Source: Chinchilla lanigera (Eukaryota > Chordata > Mammalia > Rodentia > Chinchillidae). Taken from it: DNA of 64,000 bases. Of the stretch, positions 12,250 through 23,996 are shown piece by piece (positions within the stretch are counted from its first letter, which is position 1; each line of letters starts with the position of its first letter). The position numbers were made by a program, and so were the translations under genes. Under the pieces are notes generated by a model. The model ran no database searches. It was not told the origin of the DNA and was given only the letters and a program-made list of their open reading frames with translations. The stretch lies in assembly GCF_000276665.1 (NCBI RefSeq), contig NW_004955487.1, positions 6,411,012 through 6,475,011 of the forward strand. The letters are read 5' to 3'.

Positions 12250-13640
12250 ACCAGTTCCTTATGATATATAGCTTTATTGCTAGTACTTAGGTTTCCTTAG
12301 AGGATGTCTGTTCTTCTAGGATGTAGGTGGTTTCTTATAGCTATCCTAAGGCCCTAGCTTCCCAATTTGTGAAGAATGCAAGAATAATAATTGGCTCAGC
12401 TCCCAATCCGTTGGCACTGGGTTGTGGTGGTGATTATGACCTTATACAGTCACAGTGTATCGTACAGTGGAGAAAAACTTCTTATAACATGTATGACATC
12501 CTTGCTAAAGTAGTACAGTTAGTAATAATAGTTTCAAGTACAGCTTAGCTACTGATAAACTAGGTTAACCATTAACCTGTTACCTCTGACCACAGGAGTA
12601 AACTCTAAAATTATGTAATAAAATCAAACATATACTGTGCACTTGTATGCAGGGATTTTCCCCTTAGTCAGGTGATTTTACCCTTCTGTTGGGAGCAGGG
12701 AGATTAAGGTGGTTAGGAGATGGGCTAAAGCATTGAGTGAGATCAAATATAGTAGAGTCAGGGCTGGAGATTAAAGGATGATCACCCAAGTTTTAGGAAA
12801 CTAGACACAGGAGGGAAAGAATAAAATGGAATTCAAAGGAGTAGTCAGAAAGGGCAGAGACAATGTTTATTCCCTTGAAAGTTTAAATTCAAGAAGTAGT
12901 TGGAGAAAGAGAGAAAGTGGGTCTATAGAAGAGAATGAAAAAAATGTAAGAAACTTAAACATGGAAAAAAAAGAAAGTAAAAACAGAAAGAATGAAAATG
13001 AGCAGGAGAGAAGAAAGAAAAAGGAGAGGAGAGAAAGACAAGAGAGGGCAAATGGAAAAGAAAGAAAAAGCCCCAATACAAAAATAACTACTGAATATAG
13101 AAGAAAACAACATGACATCCAACCAGACAGGAGACGGATAGCCAATCAGACAAACAAGGGAGAATGAAAGTAGTAAAATACCTCTGATGTTTACAGCTCT
13201 GTGATAGTGTCCACATTTAATCCCAGAAATGTGTTAGGTATGGAGCTGATTTTGGCCTCTGGATGTGGGACCTGGGACTGGACTTCTGCTGGTGGAGTTC
13301 TCTGAAGTCCAACTACTGGTTCTTCACTGCTGCTTCAGACACTGCCATGCTGCTGCTCTCACCAATTACTCTGCTCTCCAAAGGTGTGTGTACCCATGCA
13401 CCTGGGCTCTGGCTGTTGTCCTGGGTCTCAGGTCTTGGGGTTCCTGTCAGACTACTGGACAGGCATGTGCCCTTACACTCCTATCAAAGACCCTGCTGTC
13501 CCCAAGACAATGGAGGAAGCACAGAGCACAGACTCACACTCCTTTAGCTGGCCCTGCCTTCCCAGAGGGGTGGAGGAAGCACTGAGCATGGACTCACTCT
13601 CTTCTAGCAGGTCCTGCATCACAGATAGAACCCTAATGTA
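12250..13640 (-). other. Probable L1 5' untranslated/promoter region
   Basis: Assigned by position upstream of ORF1 on the minus strand and by the absence of another repeat. It includes a purine-rich block (about 12890-13075), whose 113-codon open frame is compositional, and a two-copy 60-bp tandem repeat at 13511-13630 near the outer edge. No sequence-level match to a named L1 promoter is claimed. Confidence 0.5.
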
Positions 13641-13831
13641 GTTATATAAGCATGTTCTCTAAGGTATATATTGTATAATGTTCTCCCATGCAGAACAAAT
13701 GAATTTTGGAAAATATCATCCCATCTGAGTCTGTTTATTCTCCTAAACTACAACCAGTAGGGGAAAACAAAATCAGTAGGATGCCCTTCATGAGACCCCA
13801 GATAGCCTGCCTTCCATGCTAAGGTTATCTA

Positions 13832-14375
13832 CAAGGTGTAATAAAAAAATACTTTGAATGTTTAAATTAAGAAAAAGTTGATTATAGTAGAAGATGTATT
13901 GCCATCCCCCTTCAAAATTCTCCCCGTGATTTCAAACACACTCATCCCATTGTCCTTGCTACTTTCTGCAGCAGCTCTGGAGTCCTCTTTCCTGAGTATT
14001 TTAATGAGTTGTGATAAAAAAAAAAATACAGTGAATGCTCTTGCTGAATGCCGTGCAACAGACAGACAAGCTTGCAAAAACATGATGCTGTGTCCTCGTC
14101 TACCTTAGTTACTGGATCCAGCACTGTGTGACTTCCACCCCCTCCCCAAAGTCAAAATGACCATGAAAGGGTGACATATGAGATCCAGTCAGGACACTGA
14201 GGCAGCCAGGACAATGCAGCAAAAGACCATCAGGAAAGAGGACTCTAGAGCTGCTGCAGAAAGAGACAATGATGGTGGAATGAGTGTGTTTGAAGCCAGG
14301 GGAAGATATATTTAGAGAGGTTCATGGCAATTTGTCTTTTACTGCAATATATTTTAAACATTTACACACTGTATT
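13832..14375. mobile_element. Mariner-like transposon remnant, fold-back form
   Basis: Two pieces of one transposase-derived repeat lie in opposite orientation. The left arm (13832-14005) carries the C-terminal end on the minus strand (LRKEDSRAAAES) and finishes at a TIR-like end, GGTGTAATAAAAAAATACTT. The right part (about 14035-14375) runs on the plus strand through the central block into the same C-terminal block and 3' end. Tc1/mariner kinship rests on the SPDLA-CDF-FPK-like block, clearest in the copy at 16.8 kb. No intact frame. Confidence 0.7.
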
Positions 14376-16404
14376 TTCCAGTCACACTCCTGTGCGGCTG
14401 TGTTTCTCATATGAGTAGGAATTCAGGCTGGCTGGTGAGGATAGCAGGTGAAGTATGTGCAGTAGAACACACTAAAGAACCCTAGATCTTGATTGCAAAT
14501 ATACCCTACTTTCAGGTTGGGACTTCTGGGATGACCTCCAAATCTCTGGGACTCTTTCTTTTTCAATACAGATCTGATCTCCCTGGGTCATTGTAAGATT
14601 CACAGGATAAACTCTGTAAAATGCTACCTAAACTGCAAAGTTAGTAGCGTAGAAGACATTAGTGAGTTAGAGTCCAAATTTAACCAACAGTCTTGTTAAC
14701 TGCTTTCTCTTTCCTGGTGACAATAACTATTCCTCTTCTTAATCTCCTTGTGGGACAGATGAGTAGGGTGTGAGTCTAAAACCCTGAGCAGCCTAGATTC
14801 TCTTCAGAAGTCACACCAGTGTCAACACTGAGCCTGCATTCCTGCCTTCCTCATGAACACTCTGGTTCTGAGAAGCTGATAAACATCAAGAAGGAACTAA
14901 TAACATCCTTGTCCCCAAGAACAGGTCCAACCTCCCTCTCCTGTTCTCTTTGCATTACCAATTTGAGAGTTTGTCTCTAATAGCATGGCCCTGAATTCAT
15001 GGTTCTCCACTTCTCCCTCATCCCAGGGACAATTCCAGCCCTGTAATTGAAGTTCCAAAAAAATTGAAGTCATTTATCTCTAATGTAAAAAAAATAGAAA
15101 TACTGTAACTTTTGGCAGAAAATCCCCCACAACAGCCCCAAATTATAATAATTGTCTCTGCTTGTCTTCATTTGAGCAGCTGGGAAGATGGTCTGGTGGA
15201 ACACAGCAATTTTCTAAATTCATAGAGTTAATTCACAAGAACAGCTGTTGGCTTTTGCAGTCCCCATGCTTCCTTATTTTCTATGAGAAACTAGACGAAG
15301 TCCAGGCGGTCAAGGCAGCCCAGAGGGATAGCAGGGATCTGACTCTGTGAAGTAGCAGCCCATTTTGTCCTGAGGGGAAACTACCTTCTTGAGATTGCCT
15401 GAAAAGTTATGAGAGATGTCTGAGTCCAGTTGGATCTGAGCATCCAGATCCCAGAGTCAGGGTGATTAGCAAATGCATTTATTTTTCAGAGTTTTGCAGG
15501 TGGGGACATGCAAGATGCAAAATGTCTGCCGGGGACCTGCCCCTTGCAGACAGTGCCTTCTGTGCTCTCTGGTGGAGGAGGGGATCAAAGGCGTACAAGA
15601 TGCCTTGGGTGTCTGTTACAGGGCACTAATCTCACCCAGGAGGGCTTCACCCTTATGACCCTATCACCTCCTGGAGGTCTCACTTGCTGGTCCCACACCA
15701 TGGAGATGAGCTCTCAATGCTTGCATTCCAGGAGCAGGGCTGCATTCAGAGCACAGCAGGTGATGCAGGAAGCCCAAGCAGGTTTCCAGGTCTCCAGGGA
15801 AGGATGAGTGAGAGAGTTCTGGAAGACAGGACTTGGCCGTGAAGAGATTCCCAAGCGAGGCCACCTTGGGTCACATTGTGCTTCTGAACTGTTTCAACTT
15901 AAACCTGACTGCTGCCCATGGGGCCATCATGGGGCTTAGGTTATTTTTATTTCCCAGTAGAACTGTCAAAATATAATGTATTTTCAAAACCCACATGTAC
16001 TGTAAGATAAAAATGAAGTGAGTTCTTAAGAATAGGAAGAGGATAAGTCTTGTCCAGCTTCTTGTGAGGGGATTCTGATCACTGTGTGGGGAGCAGCCCT
16101 ACCACATGGGCGTCGTGTTCCCTTGCATCATCCTGTAGGCAGTTCAAGCCCCAAACCCTCACACGACTTAGCCCAACTCTGTCCACAGGAGTCTCAGTTC
16201 CTCAGAGTGTAAATTCCACCAGGGAATCTGTCCGTGAATGTCCTTTTTGATACTCAAGGGGTAACAGGATGATACGATTATTATTTGAATTAAGAAAATG
16301 ACTCATTACAGTAACAGACACGTTACTAAGAACAGTGGGATTGAGAGGGGAGCATTTTGAGCATTTGAAGGATGACTAATGGTAATGAGGTTTGCAAGGT
16401 AATA
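14376..16404. other. Unique sequence
   Basis: Mostly unclassified. A MIR-like hint (TTGTAAGATTCACAGGATAAA) occurs near 14590. Short A-runs near 15055-15100. No coding family or RNA gene recognised. Confidence 0.45.
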
Positions 16405-16685
16405 GATTTATTTATTTATTTATTTATGCATGATTGGGACACGTGAAGACTACTTTTATTGTGGGTATTTGGTGCATGTGCATAACACATCCTAATCCTT
16501 TTTACATCCTCTTCCCCCTCCCCCTCCCCCTTTCCCCCTTCCCTCCATCTCCTTGCTGTTTGCCAGGGATCTATCTCCCAGTCCTTTTGTATTTTTTATT
16601 TTGCCCTTTATTTTTACTTTGGATTTTTTGGGTGGGAGAAACCATAAGGTATCCAAACTTGTGTGTCTGATTCACTTAACATTGT
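16405..16685 (-). mobile_element. L1 3'-end fragment (different subfamily)
   Basis: The plus strand starts with a (TTTA)n tail (16407-16431), then a C-rich tract (16510-16556) that is G-rich on the L1 sense strand, then the antisense of the L1 ORF2 end/3' UTR junction (GAGAAACCATAAGGTAT). Its 3' UTR differs from that of the L1 at 6.6 kb. Confidence 0.7.
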
Positions 16686-16689
16686 GTAA

Positions 16690-17090
16690 CACATTTTTAA
16701 ACTTAAACATTCACTTTATTGGATGATCAAGCTTCATTGACCAAAACACTTATGGAAATTTCTGCTAAATAAAAACATCATGTTGTATTCTCATCTAGCT
16801 TATTCACTGGAACTGGCACAGTGTGACTTCTGCCTCTTCCCCAAAGTCACAATGACCAGGAAAGGGAAATGTTTTGAACCCATTCAGGACCTCAAGGAAG
16901 CCAGGTCAGGGCAGCTAAAGACCCTCAGGAAAGAGGACTCCAGAGCTGCTGCAGAAAGTGACAAGGACAGTGGGACAAGTGTGCTCAAAGTGAGGGGAGG
17001 ATTTTGAGGGGATTCATGGCAATGAGTCTTTTACTGTAATCAATTTTTAAAAAATTTAGACACTCACCATACTTTTTGATCACATCTTCT
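16690..17090 (+). pseudogene. Mariner-like transposase remnant
   Basis: The frame at 16780-17007 reads SLELAQCDFCLFPKVTMTRKGKCFEPIQDLKEA. This matches the Tc1/mariner catalytic block around the third acidic residue (typically SPDLAPCDF-LFPKLK). Further on, LKTLRKEDSRAAAES is followed by a shifted frame (CCRKWQ...KCAQSEG). The 3' AT-rich end resembles those of the copies at 14.3 and 59.15 kb. Only the C-terminal half remains. In an active element it would cut and paste the transposon. Confidence 0.75.
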
Positions 17091-17395
17091 AATTTCATGT
17101 CTGGTCTGGGTCCATAGAATCTGTATTTTCATGTTATCAGCTAGATTAAGTCAGCACTGTCAGACTAAAATGGCCAAGGTTACTTTCCCAAATGCTGCCC
17201 ACACCAGAACCAGTGCTGTTCTTAGTGAGCTGAGTTTCAGACTAGAGCTTGCTTATGGGAGTGGCAGCCTCACCACTGCATGGAGAATATCTGTAAAACA
17301 TCAGAGCACAAACGATGTTGCCATAGTACAAGGAAGGCCATCTTATTTGGTTGCTTATTTGCTTATTAATTAACTAAATAATTTTCATATTTATT

Positions 17396-17595
17396 TATTC
17401 AGGTTGTATTGGGGATTGAACCCAAAGCCTTTTCACTGATCTACATCTCCATCTTTCTGGCAGATTTATTTTTTATTTTGAGACAGGGTTTCTCTAAGTC
17501 ATTAAGTTGCCCACGTTGGGCTTCAAATGGTGGTATTCCTGCCTCAGCTTTCCAGAATGCTGGAATGACAGGCCTATGCCACCATGCCTGTCTTT
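17396..17595 (-). repeat. B1-ID composite SINE
   Basis: Antisense ID part (GGGGATTGAACCCAAAGCCTT, near 17410) is followed by antisense B1 (GAGACAGGGTTTCTCT, GCCTCAGC, CAGAATGCTGG). On the minus strand the order is B1 then ID, the reverse of the composite at 10.65 kb. Confidence 0.85.
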
Positions 17596-17869
17596 GTTGC
17601 TAATTTATAACCTGATATTTTAGCTGAGAAAATGTGGGAGCCAGATCACTTTTTTTGGTCATCTATGAGTTGTGTCATCCTTGCACAATTATTTATTCAT
17701 TCCTTCCTCCTTCATCTCTTAAGAGGGATTTATAATGTAATAGTTACGTACTAGAATTGCTCAAAGTATTAGGTAATAATGGACACTAACTGAGTAACAA
17801 CAAAAGAGTTGTTCTGAGCTCATCGCTGTGGCTGTCACAGCAGTTACTCTTGTTACAGTCGAACATGGT

Positions 17870-18400
17870 TCATCTTCCTGAAATGTGGGTTGGAGTTCAA
17901 TCCCCATTGTAAGGAATTAATCTAACTATGATGTCCAGAGGTGAGCCTTTGCGATTTCATTAGGATTAGACAAGGTCATCATGCTGGAACCTTATCAAAG
18001 TGAGACAGAGAGGAAGAGAGAGATGAATACAAAGTGAGACAGAGAGGAAAAGAGAGAAAGAGAGAGAGAGAGAAAGAGAAAGAGAGGGAGAGAGAGAGAG
18101 NNNNNNNNNNNNNNNNNNNNNNNNNNNNNNNNNNNNNNNNNNNNNNNNNNNNNNNNNNNNNNNNNNNNNNNNNNNNNNNNNNNNNNNNNNNNNNNNNNNN
18201 NNNNGAGTGAGAGTTGCCACATGATCTCTTGCATTGCCTTGGGGCTGTACCAGAAAGAAGACCAACACCACCTTCTTGCCTTGGCCTCGGTCCTTCAGTT
18301 TTATGCCTCCAAATTGTGAGCCCAAATGGACCTCTGCTGTTTACAAACAGACAAAGCCAAGATGCTTTTTAAAATATGAACATAGATTTATGTATGTAGT
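17870..18400 (+). mobile_element. MLT1-like MaLR LTR with expanded GA tract
   Basis: The order resembles an MLT1 LTR: a GGTGAGCCTTTG-like block, AAGGTCATCATGCTGGAACC, a GA-rich stretch, CCACATGATCTC, and a late block with TCCAAATTGTGAGCCCAAAT. The GA-rich stretch has grown into a microsatellite holding the assembly gap. Confidence 0.6.
18000..18209. repeat. (GA)n microsatellite containing an assembly gap
   Basis: GAGA/GAAAGA repeats run up to 18100, then 104 N at 18101-18204, then GAGTGAGAG. True length is unknown. Confidence 0.95.
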
Positions 18401-19184
18401 AGGGATTTAGGAACAACATTTTGGTTACTGCCAACACATGGATATCGATGGATGGGTTTCTTGAGTATCTGTAGCATTGGTAAGGTGCTTGCTTGGAACT
18501 AACCAGTCTCTGACCAAACACTAACTTCAAGAGTGCATGCAGTTATCTCAGAATTAAAATCCCTATGATTTTAAGGAAAAAAAAAACAGTGTTTGATTCA
18601 GAACCATCTGGCCCTGTGAAAAACTAAAAAGAAAATTGATTTTCCTTTAAAGATGGCATTTGCAATATAGGCATCAATCTCAACCTTCTCCTATAACACT
18701 ATTAAAATGGCATTAGTCACAAAAAGTAACAGCATGGGAAAGGAGAGTGTAGGAAAAGATTCTTGGAAGCAGCAAAGTGGATGGACAAGTGATAATGGAA
18801 GTTAACAGATTTTGAGAAAGCTTAATCCTAGGGGAAAATGAGAAAACATAAAAAGCAGTAGTTTGTAGTTCAGAATTTTTGCAAGGTTTGGGAGCTGAGC
18901 AAGTCAGCTTCCATTTCCAATTGTGGAGGTGAAGACAGGGTGGGGGTGCAGGCAAACAGGGTGAAAGGCTGTATCAGTAGCATTTAGACTCCCCAATCCT
19001 CTTGATCCTTCTTTGAGTATTCTTCTGTTTTTTAAAAAATACAGTAAACTTTATTTTTGAAGAGTACTTAGGATCAGAGCAAACTGGAGGGGCAAGTTCA
19101 GATATTCCCATGCTGCTCCTGTCATCATGTCCTCAGCCACCTCCTTCCAGTGTCAGCGTCTCTCCATGATGGTACCTTCCTTCC
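18401..19184. other. Unique sequence
   Basis: AT-rich, A-run near 18580. No repeat family or gene recognised. Confidence 0.45.
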
Positions 19185-19405
19185 AATGGATGGACCAACT
19201 TCTACACAGTATCTCCTCCTAGAGCCCATGATTTCCAGCAGGGCTCACTCCCAGTGCTGTATGTTCTATGGATACCTCCACTGGGTGCACTCTGGATCAG
19301 TCCACTGATGGGTATTGCACCTCATGGTCCAATCCCCTTCCCAAAGCACCACCTCTGGATGCCGGAGACATTGGGGGACTTTTAGACCTAAATCATACAC
19401 CTGGA
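19185..19405 (-). mobile_element. MaLR (ORR1-like) LTR, 5' part only
   Basis: The reverse strand reads GTATGATTTAGGTCTAAAAG, then a GGAAGGGGATTGGACCATGA-like block and CATCAGTGGACTGATCC. This is the same order as the LTR at 40698-41091. The 3' half with the polyadenylation signal is missing. Confidence 0.65.
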
Positions 19406-20190
19406 GAGTGTGTGGTCCTTTAGGAAAGCTGACACATGAACAATTACATTGCATTGAGACAGAAATGCTTTCAAGATATATCTGTCAGGTTCCAGGGGGC
19501 AAAGAGAAAGAAGTGACTAACCAGTAAGTTGAAAAGTGTTCAGAGAGGAGGGTACATTTCAGCCGAGGGTTGAAGTAGTGCTAAACAGGAAAAGACAGCA
19601 GAGGACACAGCTGAGTGCTGACCCATGGACATGAGAAGCTCATTTAGGAACCAGTGAATCACTTGACCTTGACTGCAGGCTGCAGACTCAAAACTACCAG
19701 AGGCTGTCGTCAAAACATGGATGCTGGGCTTGGTGTCTACCTTTTCTCCCAAAGTCAGGGAAAGCCTTCAAGGAGTACTGAGGCAGGAGGCGTTATATTT
19801 TTGGAAAGATCATTTTAGCAATAATAAAGAGAATGTGTCAGATGGGCAAGCCTGGACGTGATTTTGGAGTAATGACGGAGTGTGTGCTCTCCTTCCTGAA
19901 GCCTCCCGTCCTTCACATGACAGCATGGTGTGACATTCAAGGATGGCTTGCATGGAGTCATTTTTACTTAGACTCTTTGCTGTGACTCAGGTTGGGACAC
20001 AGAATGTGTTCTTGGGCTCCCTGCAGGCTGAGGACTTTGAGAAGATGACAGTGTCCTTTCTTGTCTAGGAGGTTATCAAATTAGCTTGAATATCTCTACA
20101 AATAAGCCTCAGCAGGACATTGCCTGCAGCCTTTCACCTTGTCCTGTACAAAATGGATCTTGGGAACACATTGCTCTGCTGTTACAATCC
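19406..20190. other. Unique sequence
   Basis: No repeat or gene recognised; short frames on both strands lack known motifs. Confidence 0.45.
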
Positions 20191-20546
20191 TCTTATGATT
20201 TAGATGCAGATGTCCCTCTTGTGGGGTCATTGGCAGGACCTTTGGAAGGTGACTGGATGATAAGGCTTATATCTGACTTCCAGTCAGGAAGTGGGGCCTG
20301 GTTGGAAGAGGTGGTCACTGTGGGCATGACCTGGAAGGTCATATGTCCTTTCCTGGCTCCTCCCTTGACTCTGCTTCCTGTCCACTATGCCTTGAGCAGC
20401 TCTCCTCCACCAGTTTCCTGAGCCATGCCACCTTGCCTTGGAGCCAGCTGACTTTGGACTGAAACATGAGTCAAAATAAATCTCTCCTTCTTTAAGTTGC
20501 AGGTGTCAGATATTTTGTCCCAGTGATGAGAAAAGTGAGTAAGACA
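20191..20546 (+). mobile_element. MaLR (ORR1-like) solo LTR
   Basis: Begins CTTATGATTTAGATGCAGATG and has a GGAAGGTGACTGGAT block, GCTTCCTGTCC, AACATGAGTCAAAATAAATC (AATAAA at 20475-20480), and ends GTGAGTAAGACA. These are the landmarks of MaLR LTRs. No internal gag-pol region adjoins it. Confidence 0.8.
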
Positions 20547-21335
20547 AAATGTCATTTGCCTTAAAGACAGAAGCCATTCCCGAGGAGACTGTCTTCCAGA
20601 AAATGGAGATTGCTGTGTGGCCCAGCACCTGGTCCATCCTAGGAAAGACTTGTGGGCTGAGAGTATGTGGGAGAGTGCATTCAAACTTCAGAATGTTTTT
20701 GCATCTGCTCTGCTTTTCTTTTGGCTGGGCTTACTCACCCCACACAACTCTGTACGAGTGAGCACACAGGCTCTGAAGACCAAGAATGTGGCCTTCTCCT
20801 GTCTCTGCTAGTGTATGCTTGGACATGGTCCATGGTTAATCCAGGAGCTTCCCAAGGGCCTCCAGGTTTCCTGTCTCCCCAAGCCCAGTGTAAACTCCCT
20901 GGCTGGTCCTCCAGTTCCTTTTGCATCTTGTCCACTGGTCTGTTTCTGGCCCTGACAAGACACTGGCTCAAGACAGTGGAGTCACCTACTTTTCTTGATG
21001 CCTTTGTTCTTGAACTGACATAGTCCCAAATGTGATGAGCCCACCCTGAGTGGCTACAAAGCTTATACTTTACAGAGCCCCCAGACTGGGGTAGAGATGG
21101 GGGTAGCTCTGGGTGAGAAAACCACAGGCTCTTGGTGTTCTTCAAAGAAATTTAGTAGTTTTCTGGAGAAATACGTCTTAGTTTGTTGTACAGCTTTGCA
21201 TGATTTCCAGAGGATTGGAAGAGGTGGAAGATTTGTCAGTGGTTTACTGTTGCTTTATTGGAAGTGATTTTATCACAGATGCTTGTGCTCATTTATTTTG
21301 TTGTTTATTTTACTTTCTTCTCTTGTTTTTTCTCT
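20547..21335. other. Unique sequence
   Basis: Frames of up to 136 codons overlap on both strands without recognisable domains. Nothing assignable. Confidence 0.4.
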
Positions 21336-21524
21336 TTTTGGTACTGGAGATTGAACCAGGGCCTTTGCACTGAGCTACATCCCCAGCTCTTTTTAAATTT
21401 TTTATTTTGAGACAGGGTTTCACTGAGTCATTAAGTTGCCCAGGCTTGACTCTAACTTGCCATCCTCCTGCCTCAGCATCCCACTGGGCTGGGATGACAG
21501 GCATGTACCACCACACCTGGCTTT
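21336..21524 (-). repeat. B1-ID composite SINE
   Basis: Antisense ID (GGTACTGGAGATTGAACCAG ... GAGCTACATCCCCAGC), T-rich linker, then antisense B1 (GAGACAGGGTTTCACT ... GGGATGACAGGCATG). Confidence 0.9.
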
Positions 21525-22300
21525 ATTTTAGCTCCGAATGGCATCCATCACTCACATGAAACCTATTGGAGATAGGAGCTCAGTACCCCGAATGGATAAA
21601 CACAGAGCTGCCCTCAGTCCCACAATGACCTTGTCCTCTTCTCCTCTTAGCAGGTAGTGGCTTAGGTTCAGCTGCAGAGAGGCGATGTCAGGGCCCACAG
21701 CAGCTGCGTTAGAAGGGGCAGGGGTACCGTGTCTGCAGGCACTGTTGGGAGAGGGCAAGACCCAGCTTTACTCCTGTAATTCTGTGGAGCTGGGAAGCCC
21801 TGTGTGCACCTTCAATAGCACCCTGGACCTGGGGAGAAGGTGACAGCACCTGGGCTGCTTCTCTCCTTCTGCTCTCAGCTCTGCTACCAATGAAGGAGAG
21901 AGGGGTGTGTCCAGCACCACCTTGGTGGTGCCCACATTGATGGCATAGGACACAGTCCCCACCTGTCAGTGAGGCCCTGCTAGGAGCCAGGTATGGAACT
22001 CAGTGTCCAGTGTGCATGTCCTCAGTGTCTCCTACTGCATCTTCCAGCCCAGCTGTCCTCAGGTTGCACTTGTGATGAATCAGGCTCAGAGAGGTTGGAT
22101 CCCAGCAGCTGTCCTAAAGCTGTGTTGCAGCTGAGCTCTGACTTGGAGGCTTTGCATTTCCAAAGACTGAGGCATCTTCCACCCAACACAAAGCATCTCC
22201 ACAGATAAGGTTGCCACCTGTGGCTGGGCCCCAGCTTGAGCCAAGGGAGAGGACAAGATCCTGTGGTATGTTGTGACCTTTACCAAGAAAAGGTTTCACA
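21525..22300. other. Unique sequence
   Basis: No repeat or gene recognised. Moderately GC-rich. Confidence 0.4.
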
Positions 22301-22301
<1 letters not shown>

Positions 22302-22346
<45 letters not shown>

Positions 22347-22430
22347 GCACACACTCATGCATACACATGCACACGCCACACAAACCCCTCATACACTCAC
22401 CACACAGACACACACAATCACACACCTGAC
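22302..22430. repeat. (CA)n microsatellite
   Basis: Pure CA dinucleotides for about 42 bases, then a degenerate CACA/CATA tail. Confidence 0.95.
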
Positions 22431-23996
22431 TGTCTTGCCGTGGCAGTTGGGGTCAGCATGAGTTCTAAGCTTGGGTAAAATCCAGGTTGTCAGAGCGTAG
22501 CTTTATACCAAAGTGACCCCAAGGATTCCTAGGGAGCAGAGACTTTTCCTTTCATAAAGAACACCCATCCCTCCCGGCTTCCCACCCTGGAAGATGGAGC
22601 AGCTGGGTGGGGGAGCTGAGCAGATTTATTGACGCGAGCACACTCTGGAGACAGAAGGCAAGCTGTCAGAGCCGGCGTGCAGGGACCGGATAAATATTTC
22701 TGTTGACTTTACATGGGTGCGTTATCCTCGCCTGCCCTCCTGCGTGAGGCCTCGGCTGCCCTGAGCTCAGGAAAAGGCGGATTTGTCCCAGTTCTGGGGG
22801 AGTAGAGGGGTGGAGGATGAGTAGGTGGAGGAAGGAGGGGGCATTGGAGAAAATCCCTGCAGGGTAAATCGGAGGCAGAATAAATCTTAATACTCATGCC
22901 TTTGTGTTTACTTGCTCTTTCCAAAACAGGCCAACCATGCATCTGAGGAGCGCTGCAGAGAGGTCCTATGAGAAAGAACAGTGAGCAATAGCTGACACAC
23001 GTCTGTGCACATTAGAAAGCACTATCACATTCATTCAGCAAATTGTATTGGATGTGTCCTGAGTATCAGGGACTTGGGATTTGTCACTGAATGCAGCTCT
23101 CAGGGCACCTGGATTCCCAGGGGAGGGAGAGAAAGCATCACATCCGATGAAAAAACTAAAGTCTCATCGTGTTGTGGCAGACACTGATTCAGATCTGGGG
23201 CCCTGGTCTGCACACCATGGTACCCATCTAAACCCCACACTGCCCAGGGTTGCCACGGTCATAGCAGCCCCAGGCTGGTAGTGGCAAATCCCCCTTCCAC
23301 GAAAAGCTCTTTCCCCCAACTCATTTCTCCTCCTCCCTGTTCAGATGCCTCTGTACACAGCCTCCTGTTCTGCACTGGCCCAGCCTCTGCCGCTGAGTCC
23401 CTGGGTCCCTCTTCCCTGGCCGTTTTATGCTGTGCTCCTCTCTCTTAAGACTTTTTTCTCCAACCTTCTGCCTTTTGTAAACCACTTGATGCCAGATTTA
23501 CTCTGCTCCTAAAGGATCCCAGACAGGCAAACAGGAGCCCTTTAGATATCACCTCTGATGGGGTGCTTAGCCCTGTGCCAACGTGACAGGTGGCAGGGAA
23601 GAAAACATGGTTATGTTATTGTGATTCCCTTTAATCTCTGCATTTCTTGCCACACTGAATGTTCCCACCAGCCTGTCCTCTCCTGGGCATCTTCCTGGTG
23701 GTTCACCTTCTCATTCTATCGTAGCTGTGGTACTGAGGTCCATACCTTGGACTGGCTTATTCTTCTTTTCTAGGTTTTCCTCTTGTCCTAGACAGAGGCT
23801 AAGCATTATCATCCCCAATAATCAGGTTGTTCCCTTGTACAGTCTGATGGCAGCTTTATGAATAGATGAGATATTTCATGTAACTGTTTGAGTCAAAGTA
23901 GATCTTCTGCTAGTTAGCAAACTGGGGTACTTGAAGGGTCCAAAGCTCTGTGATATGATTATTTCTTTATTTGTTCTGGCCCCTCTACTAGACTAA
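22431..23996. other. Mostly unique sequence
   Basis: 22560-22740 has several CpGs and AT-rich words (AGATTTATTGACGCGAGCA, GGATAAATATTTCTG) and no repeat signature. A weak L2-like piece (ATTCATTCAGCAAATTGTATT) occurs near 23030. 23290-23520 is pyrimidine-rich. No gene recognised. Confidence 0.4.

Larger units (their letters stand above)
6585..13640 (-). mobile_element. Near full-length LINE-1 (L1), decayed
   Basis: About 7 kb of minus-strand L1. In L1 order it holds a probable 5' UTR (about 13640-12250), ORF1 (about 12240-11065), ORF2 (11021-6957) and a 3' UTR ending in a TA/A-rich tail near 6585. Length and order match complete mammalian L1 elements. Both ORFs are broken by stops and frameshifts. 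A SINE interrupts the ORF2 N-terminus, and a small inversion plus a displaced 3'-UTR piece disrupts ORF1. It cannot be active. The 3' UTR recurs on the plus strand at 25140-25375. The far 5' boundary is an estimate. Confidence 0.85.

Noticed and set aside
12826..13167. 113-codon charged frame (Lys/Glu/Arg-rich), like a nuclear coiled-coil protein
   Set aside because: Purine-rich low-complexity stretch within the probable L1 5' region; composition explains it.
20735..21145. 136-codon minus frame with a plausible globular look
   Set aside because: Overlapped by plus frames of similar length, no motif, no splice context; not supportable as an exon.
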